This document shows positions 19,033 through 27,866 of a stretch of 40,723 bases of DNA, piece by piece. This DNA is from an uncultured bacterium. Lineage in GTDB: Bacteria > Pseudomonadota > Gammaproteobacteria > Burkholderiales > Burkholderiaceae_E. The notes beneath the pieces were generated by a model that was not told the origin of the DNA, did not search any database, and worked only from the letters and a program-made list of their open reading frames with translations. The translations under genes were made by a program, and so were the position numbers. The stretch spans positions 1 through 40,723 of the forward strand of contig CAIZPE010000217.1 in the NCBI GenBank assembly GCA_903934795.1. Reading direction: 5' to 3'. Each line of letters begins with the position of its first letter. The stretch's first letter is position 1.

Positions 19033-20369
19033 GCGCACGCTCTCTTTCCTGGTCAGAGCGGATGAGCCTCGGCTTATACGGCCTTGCCTGGCGCCTGGGC
19101 TCGCCCTTGGCCGCCGCCTACCTGCTCTGGCGATCGCGCGCCCAGCCCGAGTACCGACAGCACTGGGCGGAGCGCTGGGCGCTCGGGCCGGTGAATCCTG
19201 CCCCGGTGGATGCCAACCCCGCGCTGATCTGGATCCACGCCGTGTCGGTGGGCGAGACCCGCGCCGCCCAGCCCCTGATCGATGCCCTGCTCGGCGCCGA
19301 TCCCGCCCGGCACATCCTCCTCACCCACATGACCCCCACCGGCCGGGCCACCGGCGAGGAGCTCTTCGCGCGGCGCTGGGCCGGCCGCCTGCAGCAGTGC
19401 TACCTGCCGTACGACACCCCTGGTGCCACCGCCCGTTTCCTCGCCCGCTGGCGGCCGTCACTCGGGCTGCTCATGGAAACCGAGCTGTGGCCAGGCCTGT
19501 GCGCGCAGGCCGCGGCGCGCGGCCTGCCGCTGGTACTGGTCAATGCCCGGCTGTCGGAGCGCTCGCTCGCCCGTGGCCTGCGCTGGCGGCGGCTCCTCGG
19601 CCCGGCCCTGGCCAGCCTGGCCGCGGTGCTGGCCCAGACCCCGGCGGACGCCGCCCGACTGGCGCGACTTGGCCGGCACGATGCGCCGGTGCTCGGCAAT
19701 CTCAAGTTCGATGTGGCGCCATCGGCCGAGCGGGCGGCGCTGGGCCGGCAATGGCGACAGACCTGCGGCGAGCGGCCGCGGGTGTTGTGCGCCAGCACTC
19801 GCGAGGGCGAGGAAGCGCTGCTGCTGGCGGCATGGCAGCGCGCACTCGCCGCCTGGCCGGCCGAACCCTCTTCAGCCCGCCCCCAGCTGCTGCTGGTGCC
19901 GCGCCATCCGCAGCGCTTCGAGGCCGTGGCGCGCGAGATCCCCCAGGCCGGCTTTCGGCTGGCGCGTCGCTCGGGCGGGGTCTGGCCCGACGCGCACGCG
20001 GATGTGCTGCTCGGTGACTCGATGGGCGAGATGGCCGCCTACCACGCGATGGCCGATGTCGCCATCATCGGCGGTTCCTTGCTGCCTTTCGGTGGGCAGA
20101 ACCTGATCGAGGCCTGCGCGCTCGGGGTGCCGGTGGTGGTCGGTCCGCATACCCGCAATTTCGAGCAGGCGGCCGAGGAGGCGGTGATGGCGGGCGCTGC
20201 CAGCCGGGTTGCCGATGCCGGCCAGGCGGTGGATCGGGCACTCGCGCTGGTCGGCGATGCGGCCGCGCGCGCGGCCATGGGCGATGCCGGTGAGCGTTTC
20301 TGGCAGACGCATCGTGGCGCGACACAGCGCACCCTGGCTGCGCTGGTGATCTGGCTGAGGCCGTCGTGA
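19029..20369 (+). CDS. waaA: 3-deoxy-D-manno-octulosonic acid (Kdo) transferase
   Basis: A 446-residue GT30 enzyme transferring Kdo from CMP-Kdo to lipid IVA. A single N-terminal membrane anchor ([20 protein letters not shown]) precedes the catalytic part: [19 protein letters not shown] with the catalytic Glu, [43 protein letters not shown] and [19 protein letters not shown]. Whether it adds one or two Kdo residues cannot be told from the sequence. It is the last gene of the waaC-waaA pair and converges on the tolC-type gene 90 bases away. The length is slightly above E. coli WaaA (425). Confidence 0.95.
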   Translation: MSARSLSWSERMSLGLYGLAWRLGSPLAAAYLLWRSRAQPEYRQHWAERWALGPVNPAPVDANPALIWIHAVSVGETRAAQPLIDALLGADPARHILLTHMTPTGRATGEELFARRWAGRLQQCYLPYDTPGATARFLARWRPSLGLLMETELWPGLCAQAAARGLPLVLVNARLSERSLARGLRWRRLLGPALASLAAVLAQTPADAARLARLGRHDAPVLGNLKFDVAPSAERAALGRQWRQTCGERPRVLCASTREGEEALLLAAWQRALAAWPAEPSSARPQLLLVPRHPQRFEAVAREIPQAGFRLARRSGGVWPDAHADVLLGDSMGEMAAYHAMADVAIIGGSLLPFGGQNLIEACALGVPVVVGPHTRNFEQAAEEAVMAGAASRVADAGQAVDRALALVGDAAARAAMGDAGERFWQTHRGATQRTLAALVIWLRPS

Positions 20370-20392
20370 GCGAGGGCTGCCGGCGCGTGCCT

Positions 20393-20417
20393 GCGCCAGC
20401 CCTGGCCTGGCTGGCGC
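20393..20417. terminator. Stem-loop between convergent waaA and tolC genes
   Basis: A perfect nine-base inverted repeat, GCGCCAGCC / GGCTGGCGC (20393-20401 and 20409-20417), with a seven-base loop. It lies in the 90-base convergent gap and could stop transcription from both sides. There is no T-run, so it is not a classical intrinsic terminator. Confidence 0.4.
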
Positions 20418-20459
20418 GGCCGGCAGGCCGACGCCAGTCGGGCAGCCGAGCGGACCCGA

Positions 20460-21887
20460 TCAGCGCGGCCGCGGTGCGACCGGCGTGACCTGAGCCCCTG
20501 CCGCGCCGGTGGCGGCTGCACCGGGGGGCGGCGTGGTGGCGGGCGCGGGTGGCGGTTCGGTCGGATCGCCCGTGGGCGTCTGCATCAGGGCTGCCAGCGC
20601 CTGCAGGTCGGCATCGGACAGCGTTGCAGCGGCCGACTTCAGCCGCAGCCCGTTCATCAGGACATCGTAGCGGGCCTTGGCGAGGTCGCGCTGGGTGTTG
20701 AAGACCTGCTGCTGGGCGTTGAGCACATCGATGTTGATGCGCACGCCCACCTGATAGCCGAGCAGGTTGCTGTCGAGCGCGAGCTGGCTGGACTTCTCAG
20801 CCGCCTGCAGGGCCTGCACCTGCGCCAGACCGCTGCGCACACCCAGGAAGGCCTGGCGGGCCGACTGCTCGACCTGTCGGCGGGTGTTCTCGAGGTCGGC
20901 TTCGGCCTTGTCGCGCAGCTGCGTCGCCTCGCGCACCCGGGCATCGATCAGACCGCCGTTGTAAAGGGGGATGCTCAGCTGCAGGCCGACCGAGCCGGAG
21001 GCGCTGTTCACGCCGATGAACGCGGCCGTCGCATTGCGCGCATAGCCCACCGAACCGACCGCGTCGAGCGTGGGCCGGTGAGCAAGGCGTTGCCGCTCGA
21101 TCTCGCGCCGGGCCACCTCGACGGCCACCCGGGACTGCTGCACCTGCAGGCTGTTCTGCCGCGCGTTCTCGGTCCAGCGGGATTCGTCTTCGGGTTGCGG
21201 CGGGCTGAGCGCCACACCCGGCCGCAGGACCTGCAGGGCGCTGACCGGCTTGCCCACCAGCTGCGCGAGCGCGGCGCGGCGTACGCTCAGGTCGTTCAGG
21301 GCGGCGTACTCCTGCGCCACCGCGAGGTCGAAGCGCGACTGCGCCTCCTGCTGATCGGTGATGGTGGCGGTGCCGACCTCGAAGTTGCGCTTCGCCGAGG
21401 CGAGCTGCTCGCTGATCGCACGCTTCTGGGCGCGGATGGTGGCCACACTGTCCTGCGCTGCGAGCACGTCGAAGTAGGCCTGGCTCACCCGCACGATCAG
21501 ATCGAGCTGGGTCTGTGCCACCTGCGCCTCGGCGGCGGCCACCTGCAGCTTGCTCTGCTCGAAGGCCTCGACGTTCTGCAGCCGGTACAAGGGCTGGCTC
21601 AGGCTGATCTGGTAGTTCTGGGTGTTGAATTCACGCCGCGGCGCGAGGTTGGTATCGACCACCTGCCGGCTGAGGGCGCCGTTGCCGGTGACCGTGGGCA
21701 GCAGGGCGGCGCGGGCCTGGGGCACACGCTCGCGGACCGCGGCCAGTTGCGCGCGGCTGCTCGCCACCACCGTGTCGTTGGCCAGCGCCTCCTTGTAGGC
21801 CTGGGCGATGTCGAGCATCTGCGCCCCCGCTGGCGCGCAGGCCAGGGCGAGCGCGGTGACCGTCACGGTGGGCAGCAGGGATCTCAT
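20460..21887 (-). CDS. tolC: TolC family outer membrane efflux channel
   Basis: A 475-residue outer membrane factor. A signal peptide (MRSLLPTVTVTALALACAPA, cut near AGAQ) is followed by two TolC repeats rich in coiled-coil helices: DIAQAYKEALANDTVVASSR, SQPLYRLQNVEAFEQSK, LPTVTGNGALS in the first half and SIPLYNGGLIDARVREA in the second. The C-terminal 40 residues are a Pro/Ala/Thr-rich tail. It is the last gene of the reverse efflux operon, seven bases after the rhodanese gene; its AGGA ribosome site overlaps the rhodanese stop (TGAGGA). It should supply the exit duct of the RND pump encoded upstream and possibly serves type I secretion too. Confidence 0.93.
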   Translation of the reverse strand: MRSLLPTVTVTALALACAPAGAQMLDIAQAYKEALANDTVVASSRAQLAAVRERVPQARAALLPTVTGNGALSRQVVDTNLAPRREFNTQNYQISLSQPLYRLQNVEAFEQSKLQVAAAEAQVAQTQLDLIVRVSQAYFDVLAAQDSVATIRAQKRAISEQLASAKRNFEVGTATITDQQEAQSRFDLAVAQEYAALNDLSVRRAALAQLVGKPVSALQVLRPGVALSPPQPEDESRWTENARQNSLQVQQSRVAVEVARREIERQRLAHRPTLDAVGSVGYARNATAAFIGVNSASGSVGLQLSIPLYNGGLIDARVREATQLRDKAEADLENTRRQVEQSARQAFLGVRSGLAQVQALQAAEKSSQLALDSNLLGYQVGVRINIDVLNAQQQVFNTQRDLAKARYDVLMNGLRLKSAAATLSDADLQALAALMQTPTGDPTEPPPAPATTPPPGAAATGAAGAQVTPVAPRPR

Positions 21888-21894
21888 GGCGTCC

Positions 21895-22212
21895 TCAGTA
21901 GGTGGGAACCGCGGGGTCTATCGCGCGCGACCAGGCGTCGATGCCGCCGGTGAGGTTGCACACCCCCGCCACCTGCTGCCGTTCGAGGAACAGGCCGACC
22001 TGGGCGCTGCGCATGCCGTGGTGGCACAGGCACACCACCGGCCGGTCCGCCGGCAGCTCGCCGAACCGTGCCGGGATCTCGCGCATGGGGATGTGCACAC
22101 TGCCCGGCAGGCTGGCGATGGCCACCTCCCAGGGCTCGCGCACGTCGAGCACCACCGGCGCATCGGGCTGCGCGAGCCAGGCGGCGAGTTCCGTGACGGA
22201 GATCTCGCGCAT
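21895..22212 (-). CDS. Single-domain rhodanese-like sulfurtransferase
   Basis: A 105-residue rhodanese domain: VVLDVREPWEVAIASLPGSV, HIPMREIPARFGEL, then the active-site loop CLCHHGMRSAQVGLFL, with the catalytic Cys followed by HHGMRS, and NLTGGIDAWS. GlpE (108 residues) is the size model. It can carry persulfide sulfur; the natural acceptor is unknown. Its ATG shares one base with the stop of the Pcm-like gene (TGATG), so the two are coupled. Placement between a methyltransferase-like gene and tolC is, as I recall it, common in betaproteobacteria, but no functional link is established. Confidence 0.92.
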   Translation of the reverse strand: MREISVTELAAWLAQPDAPVVLDVREPWEVAIASLPGSVHIPMREIPARFGELPADRPVVCLCHHGMRSAQVGLFLERQQVAGVCNLTGGIDAWSRAIDPAVPTY

Positions 22213-22877
22213 CAGAAGGCGAAGCGCGCGGGTTGCGGGAAGCCTTGCAGCGGCCGCACCTGGGTGTCGAACAGCGGCTCGCAGGTGAAGGCGTTCTCGG
22301 CGGTGCGGGTGTGCATGACCGCGGTCATGGAGGGGGCAGTGCCGACGATGGCGGTGAGCCGGCCACCGGGGGCGAGCCGCTGCAGCAGGTTCTCGGGCAC
22401 GAAGGGCACGGCGCCCGAGAGCACGATGACATCGAATCGATCGGTGCCCGGGGGCTGCGCGCCGTTGAAGGTCTCGACCGCGACATTGCGGATGCCGGCG
22501 CGCTGCAGGTTGGTCTGCCCGAAGGCCGCCAGCCCGGCATGGATGTCGGTGGTGAGCACCCGCCGGGCGCGGTGGGCGAGCAGCGCCGCCATGAAGCCCG
22601 AGCCGGTGCCCACCTCGAGGACATGCTCATGGCGTCGCACCGTCAGGGACTGCATCAACCGGGCCTCGACCCGCGGCGGAAACAGGCACTCGCCGGTGGG
22701 CTTGCCGTCGAGGACGAGCGGCACTTCCATGTCGGTGAAGGCCATGGCCCGCCAGGCCGGCGGCACGAAATCCTCGCGCCGCAGCACGCTGAACAGGTCG
22801 AGCACATCCTGATCGAGCACATCCCAGGGGCGGATCTGCTGTTCGATCATGTTGAAGCGGGCGCGTTCGAAATCCAT
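22212..22877 (-). CDS. Protein-L-isoaspartate O-methyltransferase-like protein
   Basis: A 221-residue SAM-dependent methyltransferase of the Pcm superfamily. The start of the fold (FNMIEQQIRPWDVLDQDVLD, REDFVPPAWRAMAFTDMEVP) and motif I, HVLEVGTGSGFMAALLAHRA, then VIVLSGAVPFVPENLLQRL, all follow Pcm. However, the Pcm substrate loop (consensus near GQTISQPYIVA) is replaced by ECLFPPRVEARLMQSL, so true isoaspartate repair is uncertain. The ATG at 22877 gives the family length; the longer in-frame extension is unlike Pcm. It lies 67 bases after the RND pump gene and is coupled to the rhodanese gene. Pcm-like methyltransferase is a safer name than Pcm. Confidence 0.85.
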   Translation of the reverse strand: MDFERARFNMIEQQIRPWDVLDQDVLDLFSVLRREDFVPPAWRAMAFTDMEVPLVLDGKPTGECLFPPRVEARLMQSLTVRRHEHVLEVGTGSGFMAALLAHRARRVLTTDIHAGLAAFGQTNLQRAGIRNVAVETFNGAQPPGTDRFDVIVLSGAVPFVPENLLQRLAPGGRLTAIVGTAPSMTAVMHTRTAENAFTCEPLFDTQVRPLQGFPQPARFAF

Positions 22878-22944
22878 GGGAAGGCGATCCGTGCGGGGAG
22901 GGGGAGCTGACGATTCTAGCAAGCCGGCCGTGATTGTCCGGGGC

Positions 22945-25900
22945 TCAGGAGGCCGATCCGTCGGCCCCGGCCTGGGGCGGCGGGTTGCGCCCGCGGCGGC
23001 GGCCGAGCCAGCCACCGAGATCATCGAGCAGCGTGTAGAGCACCGGCACCACCAGCAGCGTGAGCAGGGTGGAGGCGATCACGCCGCCGATCACGGCATG
23101 GCCCATGGGCGCCCGCTGCTCCGAGCCCTCGCCGGTGCCCATGGCCAGGGGCAGCATCCCGAACACCATCGCGAGCGTGGTCATGAGGATGGGCCGCAGA
23201 CGGATCTCGGCCGCCGAGAGCAGCGCCTGGGCGCGCTCCACCCCGCGGGCGCGGGCCTGGTTGGCGAAGTCGACGAGGAGGATGGCATTCTTGGTCACGA
23301 GGCCCATCAGCATGATGAAGCCGATCATCGAGAACATGTTGAGCGTGCTGCGCCAGGCCAGCAATGCGGCCACCACGCCGATCAGGGCGAGCGGCAGCGA
23401 GGCCATGATCGCGAGCGGTTGCAGGAAGCTGCCGAACTGCGAGGCCAGGATCATGTAGATGAAGATCACCGCGAGCAGCAGCGCCTGGGCGGCGAAGCCG
23501 AAGCTCTCGGTCATGTCGCGGGTGGCGCCGCCGGTGACGAAGCGGTAACCCGGCGGCAGGCTGATGCCGGCCATGCGCTCGGCCACCTGCTGGCCCACCG
23601 TACCCGAGGCTGCGCCCTGCACATTGGCGCTGAGCAGGATCTCCCGGGAGAGATCCTTGCGGTTGATCTGCGTGGGGCCGGTGCCGCTCACGAACGCGGC
23701 CACCTGACGCAGCGCGATCATGCGCGGGCTGCCATCGGCCTCGGTCTGCGCGGAGGCGACCGTGAGGCGTTCCAGGTCGGTCACCGCCACGCGGTCGGCG
23801 CGCGGCAGCCTGACCTTCACATCGTAGTTCTCGTCATCCGGCGCCCGCCAGGTGCTGGCCGACTCGCCGGCGAGCAGCGGGCGCAGCACCCCGGCCACCT
23901 GGCTCACGCCCAGCCCGAGGTCAGAGGCGAGCGCGCGGTTGACCTCGACCGAGATGGTGGGCTTGGACGGCTTGGAGGAGGACTCGAGGTCGACGATGCC
24001 GGGCACGGTCTGCATCGCGGCCAGGGCCTGCGCGGCCAGACGCTCGAGTTCGGCCATGTCGGGCCCCTGGATGCTCACCTGCACCGGCTTGCCCGAGCCG
24101 ACCGAGCTGAGCGTGCCGACATCGGTGATGGTCAGGCCGGGGATGCGCGCCAGCCGCTCGCGCACCGGCTGGCGCATCTGCTGGACCGACATCGGGCGGC
24201 GGGCGCGCTCGGTGAGCTTGCCGAAGAGCGTGGCGTAGTTGCGGCCCTGGATGGCGCCGGTGTTGATGGTGGCGTAGGTGAAGAGCACGCCGTCGAACTC
24301 GCGCAGCGCCGCCTCGGCCTGACGCACCTTGTCCTGGGTGAGCGCGAGCGACGAGCCCACCGGCGTGTGGAAGCGGATGTAGATCTCGTTGTTGTCGGCC
24401 TGCGGCACGAACTCCTTGCCGATCCCGCCCATCAGCGGGAAGGCCGCCAGGAAGGTGAGCAGCGCGATCAGGCTGGCCAGCCAGCGGCGGCGCAGGCCCC
24501 AGCGCAGCAGCCCCACATAGCCGCGCTCCAGCCCCGCCATGAGCGCCTGGAACCGGCGCAGCACCCAGGCCACCGGCCCGCGCCCGCGCGCGCCGTGGGC
24601 GTCGGGGTCGTGCCACACCGACGAGAGCATGGGGTCGAGGGTGAACGACACCAGCATCGACAGCAGCACGGCGAAGGCCACCGTGACGCCGAACTGCTTG
24701 AAGAAGCGGCCGATGATGCCGCCCATGAAGCCGATCGGCAGGAACACCGCCACGATGGTGAAGGTGGTGGCGGCCACCGCCAGGCCGATCTCGGCCGTGC
24801 CGTCGAACGCGGCCTGCTTGTGCGGCTTGCCCATGGCCTGGTGACGCACGATGTTCTCGCGCACCACGATCGCGTCGTCGATCAGCAGACCCACGCAGAT
24901 CGACAGCGCGAGCAGGGTGACCATGTTGATCGAGAAGCCCATCGCGTACATCACCAGGAAGGTGCCGATCAGCGAGATCGGCAGCGTGAGTCCGGTGATC
25001 ACCGTGGAGCGCCACGACGACAGGAACAGGAACACGATCGCCACGGTGAGCAGCGCGCCTTCCACGATGTTGCGCTGAACCCCGGCCACCGAGTTGCGGA
25101 TCGGCGTGGATGCGTCGCGGACCACGGTGGTGCGCACATCGGGCGGCAGCTGCGCCTCGAGCTGCTGCAGGGTGCGCCGCACCCCGTTGACCACCTCGAT
25201 GGTGTTCTCGTTGGTGGCCTTGACGATGTCGATCGCGATCGCGCGCTCGCCGTCGACGAACGCGGCGTTCTCGGGCTCCTCCTCGCCGTCGATCACGCGC
25301 GCCACCTGCGAGAGATACACCGGCTGGCCGCCGCGGCGCGCGACCACGATCCGCTCGAAGTCGGCCGGGCTGCGCAGCCGGGCGCGGATCTGCACCACCT
25401 GATCGCGGTCACGGCTGGTGAGCGTGCCCGCGGGCAGTTCCTGGTTGTCGGCGCGCAGCGCCGCCAGCACCTGATCGATGCCCACCCGCAGGGACTCCAT
25501 CTCGGCCGGGCGCAGCGCGATCTGGATCTCGCGGCGCACACCACCCACCACGGTCACGCGGCCCACGCCACGCACATTCTCCAGACGCCGCTTGATCACC
25601 TGCTCGGTGAGCGTGGTGAGTTCGCGCGGACCGCGCTGCGGCGAGCGCACCGCCACCGAGACCACCGGGTCGTCGTCGGGATTGACGCGGGTGACCAGCG
25701 ACTCCTTGACCTCACGGCGCAGCGCCGGTCGCACCAGTGCGATCTTCTCGCGCACATCCTGGGCGGCCACCACCGGGTCGACGGCCAGGTCGAATCGCAC
25801 GATGACCAGCGACACGCCCTCGTAGGAGCGCGAGGACAGCTCGTACACCCCGCTGATGGTGTTGACCTGTTCTTCCAGGCGGCGGGTGACCTCGGACTCG

Positions 25901-26076
25901 ACCACCTCGGGCGAGGCGCCGGGGTACTCGGTCTGCACCACCACCACCGGGAAGGCGACGTCCGGGAACTGCTCCACCGGCAGCCGCTTGTACGAGAACA
26001 GGCCCAGCACCACGAAGGCCACCATCATCATGGTGGCGAACACCGGGTGGTTGATCGAGACGCGGGTGAACCACAT
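22945..26076 (-). CDS. RND efflux transporter permease (HAE-1 type)
   Basis: A 1043-residue inner-membrane proton-driven exporter, the usual AcrB-family length. The first helix follows MWFTRVSINHPVFATMMMVA; then come the porter loop (LPVEQFPDVAFPVVVVQTEY, PGASPEVVESEVTRRLE) and the helix 4 proton relay LSICVGLLIDDAIVVRENI with Asp400-Asp401. The second half repeats the topology, ending with FSMIGFIMLMGLVTKNAILL and PLAMGTGEGSEQRAPMGHAV. The relay with two Asp and no heavy-metal signature favours hydrophobic/amphiphilic drug export over CzcA-type metal export; the substrate is unknown. It lies 45 bases after the fusion protein gene in the same operon. Confidence 0.95.
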   Translation of the reverse strand: MWFTRVSINHPVFATMMMVAFVVLGLFSYKRLPVEQFPDVAFPVVVVQTEYPGASPEVVESEVTRRLEEQVNTISGVYELSSRSYEGVSLVIVRFDLAVDPVVAAQDVREKIALVRPALRREVKESLVTRVNPDDDPVVSVAVRSPQRGPRELTTLTEQVIKRRLENVRGVGRVTVVGGVRREIQIALRPAEMESLRVGIDQVLAALRADNQELPAGTLTSRDRDQVVQIRARLRSPADFERIVVARRGGQPVYLSQVARVIDGEEEPENAAFVDGERAIAIDIVKATNENTIEVVNGVRRTLQQLEAQLPPDVRTTVVRDASTPIRNSVAGVQRNIVEGALLTVAIVFLFLSSWRSTVITGLTLPISLIGTFLVMYAMGFSINMVTLLALSICVGLLIDDAIVVRENIVRHQAMGKPHKQAAFDGTAEIGLAVAATTFTIVAVFLPIGFMGGIIGRFFKQFGVTVAFAVLLSMLVSFTLDPMLSSVWHDPDAHGARGRGPVAWVLRRFQALMAGLERGYVGLLRWGLRRRWLASLIALLTFLAAFPLMGGIGKEFVPQADNNEIYIRFHTPVGSSLALTQDKVRQAEAALREFDGVLFTYATINTGAIQGRNYATLFGKLTERARRPMSVQQMRQPVRERLARIPGLTITDVGTLSSVGSGKPVQVSIQGPDMAELERLAAQALAAMQTVPGIVDLESSSKPSKPTISVEVNRALASDLGLGVSQVAGVLRPLLAGESASTWRAPDDENYDVKVRLPRADRVAVTDLERLTVASAQTEADGSPRMIALRQVAAFVSGTGPTQINRKDLSREILLSANVQGAASGTVGQQVAERMAGISLPPGYRFVTGGATRDMTESFGFAAQALLLAVIFIYMILASQFGSFLQPLAIMASLPLALIGVVAALLAWRSTLNMFSMIGFIMLMGLVTKNAILLVDFANQARARGVERAQALLSAAEIRLRPILMTTLAMVFGMLPLAMGTGEGSEQRAPMGHAVIGGVIASTLLTLLVVPVLYTLLDDLGGWLGRRRGRNPPPQAGADGSAS

Positions 26077-26121
26077 GGCGGCTGGACCTGGGCGCCGGTG
26101 GACCGGGCGGCGCGGCGCGCG

Positions 26122-27324
26122 TCAGCGCGCCGGCAGTTCCCGCACGGACGAGCCCGTCCGCAGGGTGCCGAGGTTGACCGCGACGATCCGATCGCCGGCT
26201 GCGAGTCCGCTGCGCACTTCCACCACGCCGGCCCCGCCGCGGGCGTCGCGGGCGGATTCATCGCGCAGTCCCGGCGTGACGTCCTTCTCGACCAGCCTGC
26301 CGTCCTGGACCGCGTAGACGAAGCTGCGGCCGGCGCGCTCGCGCACGGCCGAGAGCGGGACGGTGATCACCCCGGTGCGGGTCTCGAGCGCGAGCGATCC
26401 CTGGGCGAACAGGCCCACCCGCAGTCGCTCGCCGCGGTTGTCGATGCCGATGTAGACCGGCACCGAGCGCGTGCCGGTGCTGGTGGACGGGCCGATGCGC
26501 AGGATGCGCCCGGACTGCTCCCCGCTCACCCCTTCCACCTGCAGCGACACTGCCTGACCGATGCGCACCGCGCCGAGTTCGCTGGCGGGCACCGGCGCCT
26601 CGATCTCGAGCTGGCCGAGGTCGATCAGGCTGAGGATGCGGACATCGGGTGACACCTTCTCGCCGGGCTGCACGAAGCGCTCGGCCACCACGCCGGCCAT
26701 CGGGGCGAGCACCGCGGTGTCGGCCAGTGCCTTGCGGGCCACGGCGAGCTGGGCCTGCGCGGCATCGCGGGCACCGGCAGCGGCGTCGAGTGCCGATCGG
26801 GCGTTGTCGAGCGCGCTGGGGGAGATGAAACCGCGCTCGATCAGCTGGCGGTTGCGGGCGAGCGTGCTCTCGGCCTGCTCCACCTGCGCCTGGGCGCTGC
26901 GCAGCTGCGCCTCGCGCTCCTTGACCCGCGATTCGAACTCGGTGGGGTCCACGCGGGCAATGGTCTGGCCGGCGCTGACCGACTCGCCTTCGCGCACCAG
27001 CAGCTCGCGCAGCTCGCCGGCCGCCTTGGCGCGCACCAGGCCCTGACGGACCGCCCGCAGGCTGCCGGTGATCGGGATGCTGCGGGTGATGCTGCCCGGC
27101 GCGAGCGTGAGCAGGTCGGTGGCCGCGAACTCCAGGGCAGCGGCCGGGGCAGGGTTGGCGGCGTTGCCGACCGTTGGCGCTGCGGCCGCCGCTGCGGCGG
27201 CGCTCGGCGTCGCCGTGCCCTCGGGGCCTGTCGCAACCGTCTTCGGTGCCCGGCCGAACTGCCACCAGGCCGCTACCGCCAGGGCCGCAGCGAGCACCGT
27301 GATGAGCAGGGTACGGGTCTTCAT
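26122..27324 (-). CDS. RND efflux periplasmic adaptor (membrane fusion protein)
   Basis: A 400-residue HlyD/AcrA-type adaptor linking the RND permease to the TolC channel. It has an N-terminal membrane anchor ([20 protein letters not shown]), an Ala-rich linker with a poly-Ala tract, the lipoyl half-motifs ([20 protein letters not shown] and [20 protein letters not shown]) on either side of a coiled-coil hairpin (about residues 120-200), then beta-barrel and membrane-proximal domains ([40 protein letters not shown]). I chose the ATG at 27324 because the anchor starts just after it; the frame is open a further 26 codons. No lipobox Cys is seen. It is first in the operon, behind a strong-looking promoter. 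Confidence 0.93.
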   Translation of the reverse strand: MKTRTLLITVLAAALAVAAWWQFGRAPKTVATGPEGTATPSAAAAAAAAPTVGNAANPAPAAALEFAATDLLTLAPGSITRSIPITGSLRAVRQGLVRAKAAGELRELLVREGESVSAGQTIARVDPTEFESRVKEREAQLRSAQAQVEQAESTLARNRQLIERGFISPSALDNARSALDAAAGARDAAQAQLAVARKALADTAVLAPMAGVVAERFVQPGEKVSPDVRILSLIDLGQLEIEAPVPASELGAVRIGQAVSLQVEGVSGEQSGRILRIGPSTSTGTRSVPVYIGIDNRGERLRVGLFAQGSLALETRTGVITVPLSAVRERAGRSFVYAVQDGRLVEKDVTPGLRDESARDARGGAGVVEVRSGLAAGDRIVAVNLGTLRTGSSVRELPAR

Positions 27325-27423
27325 GGTGTGGGCAACCGGGATGGCCGGGCGGCGACGCAATGCCGCCGGGGCGAAGTGGACGGCCCGCGCAGCATGGGCC
27401 AAGTGTGCTCGAGGAAGCCGCGC

Positions 27424-27452
27424 ATTCTAGGGTGGGGGTGCGGGAGGGTCAA
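27424..27452 (-). promoter_or_regulatory. Sigma70 promoter of the efflux operon
   Basis: On the reverse strand, TTGACC (27452-27447) and TAGAAT (27429-27424) are separated by exactly 17 bases, each one base off consensus. The predicted start leaves a leader of about 93 bases before the adaptor ATG at 27324. I see no obvious operator palindrome over it and no regulator gene next door. Confidence 0.7.
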
Positions 27453-27458
27453 ACCGGG

Positions 27459-27494
27459 GTGGATGAGGCCGTGGACGAGGTCGTGGACAGAGGG
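27459..27494 (+). repeat. Three imperfect 12-bp direct repeats in a divergent gap
   Basis: GTGGATGAGGCC, GTGGACGAGGTC and GTGGACAGAGGG follow each other without gaps, just upstream of the efflux promoter -35 and just before the ykgJ -10-like box. They could be regulator sites or a chance local duplication. Confidence 0.6.
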
Positions 27495-27502
27495 CGGCTT
27501 GC

Positions 27503-27508
27503 TAGACT
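27503..27508 (+). promoter_or_regulatory. Candidate -10 box directly ahead of the ykgJ-like gene
   Basis: TAGACT ends exactly seven bases before the ATG at 27516, the same spacing as at waaC. No ribosome binding site is visible and no convincing -35 at 17 bases, so a leaderless transcript is possible. Confidence 0.35.
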
Positions 27509-27515
27509 GCCGGCC

Positions 27516-27818
27516 ATGTTCGTCCCGACCGTCGCGCCGGCCTGTCGCCCGGGGTGTGGTGCCTGCTGCATCGCGCCCTCGATCAGCAGCCCGATCCCCG
27601 GCATGCCCCGCGGCAAGGCCGCCGGCCAGCGCTGCGTTCAGCTCACGGCCGATCTGCGCTGCGCGCTCTTCGGCCTCCCGGAGCGCCCGCGCTGCTGTGC
27701 CGGGCTGATGCCCTCCACCGCGATGTGCGGCGACTCGCCGGCGCAGGCCCTGGCCTGGCTGACGCAGCTCGAACTTCTGACCGCGCCGTCCGGCACCGTG
27801 GCCGCGCCGTCCGGCTGA
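27516..27818 (+). CDS. YkgJ family cysteine-cluster protein
   Basis: A 100-residue protein with the CxxxCxxCC-like cluster CRPGCGACC near the N-terminus, then [37 protein letters not shown], nine cysteines in all. The family (formerly UPF0153) is predicted to bind a zinc ion or iron-sulfur cluster; its function is unknown. Short variants of about 90-110 residues with the [11 protein letters not shown] segment are typical in betaproteobacteria as far as I recall. Its stop directly abuts an in-frame GTG of the next gene, and the efflux operon diverges from it. Confidence 0.85.
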   Translation: MFVPTVAPACRPGCGACCIAPSISSPIPGMPRGKAAGQRCVQLTADLRCALFGLPERPRCCAGLMPSTAMCGDSPAQALAWLTQLELLTAPSGTVAAPSG

Positions 27819-27866
27819 GTGGGGCAGAGAAAGCGCCGTGTCCTGGCTCAGCATCCCGCCATTCCC

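Noticed and set aside
22849-26652. A forward-strand frame open for about 1267 codons, antisense to the RND permease and adaptor genes
   Set aside because: Its product is dominated by His, Arg, Asp, Gly and Gln without domains, as expected for the antisense of a high-GC gene. The reverse-strand genes are textbook efflux proteins.
27328-27515. A forward coding start inside the efflux-ykgJ divergent gap
   Set aside because: The in-frame extension upstream of ykgJ is unlike the family and covers the promoter and direct repeats; the cysteine-cluster family begins near the 27516 ATG.
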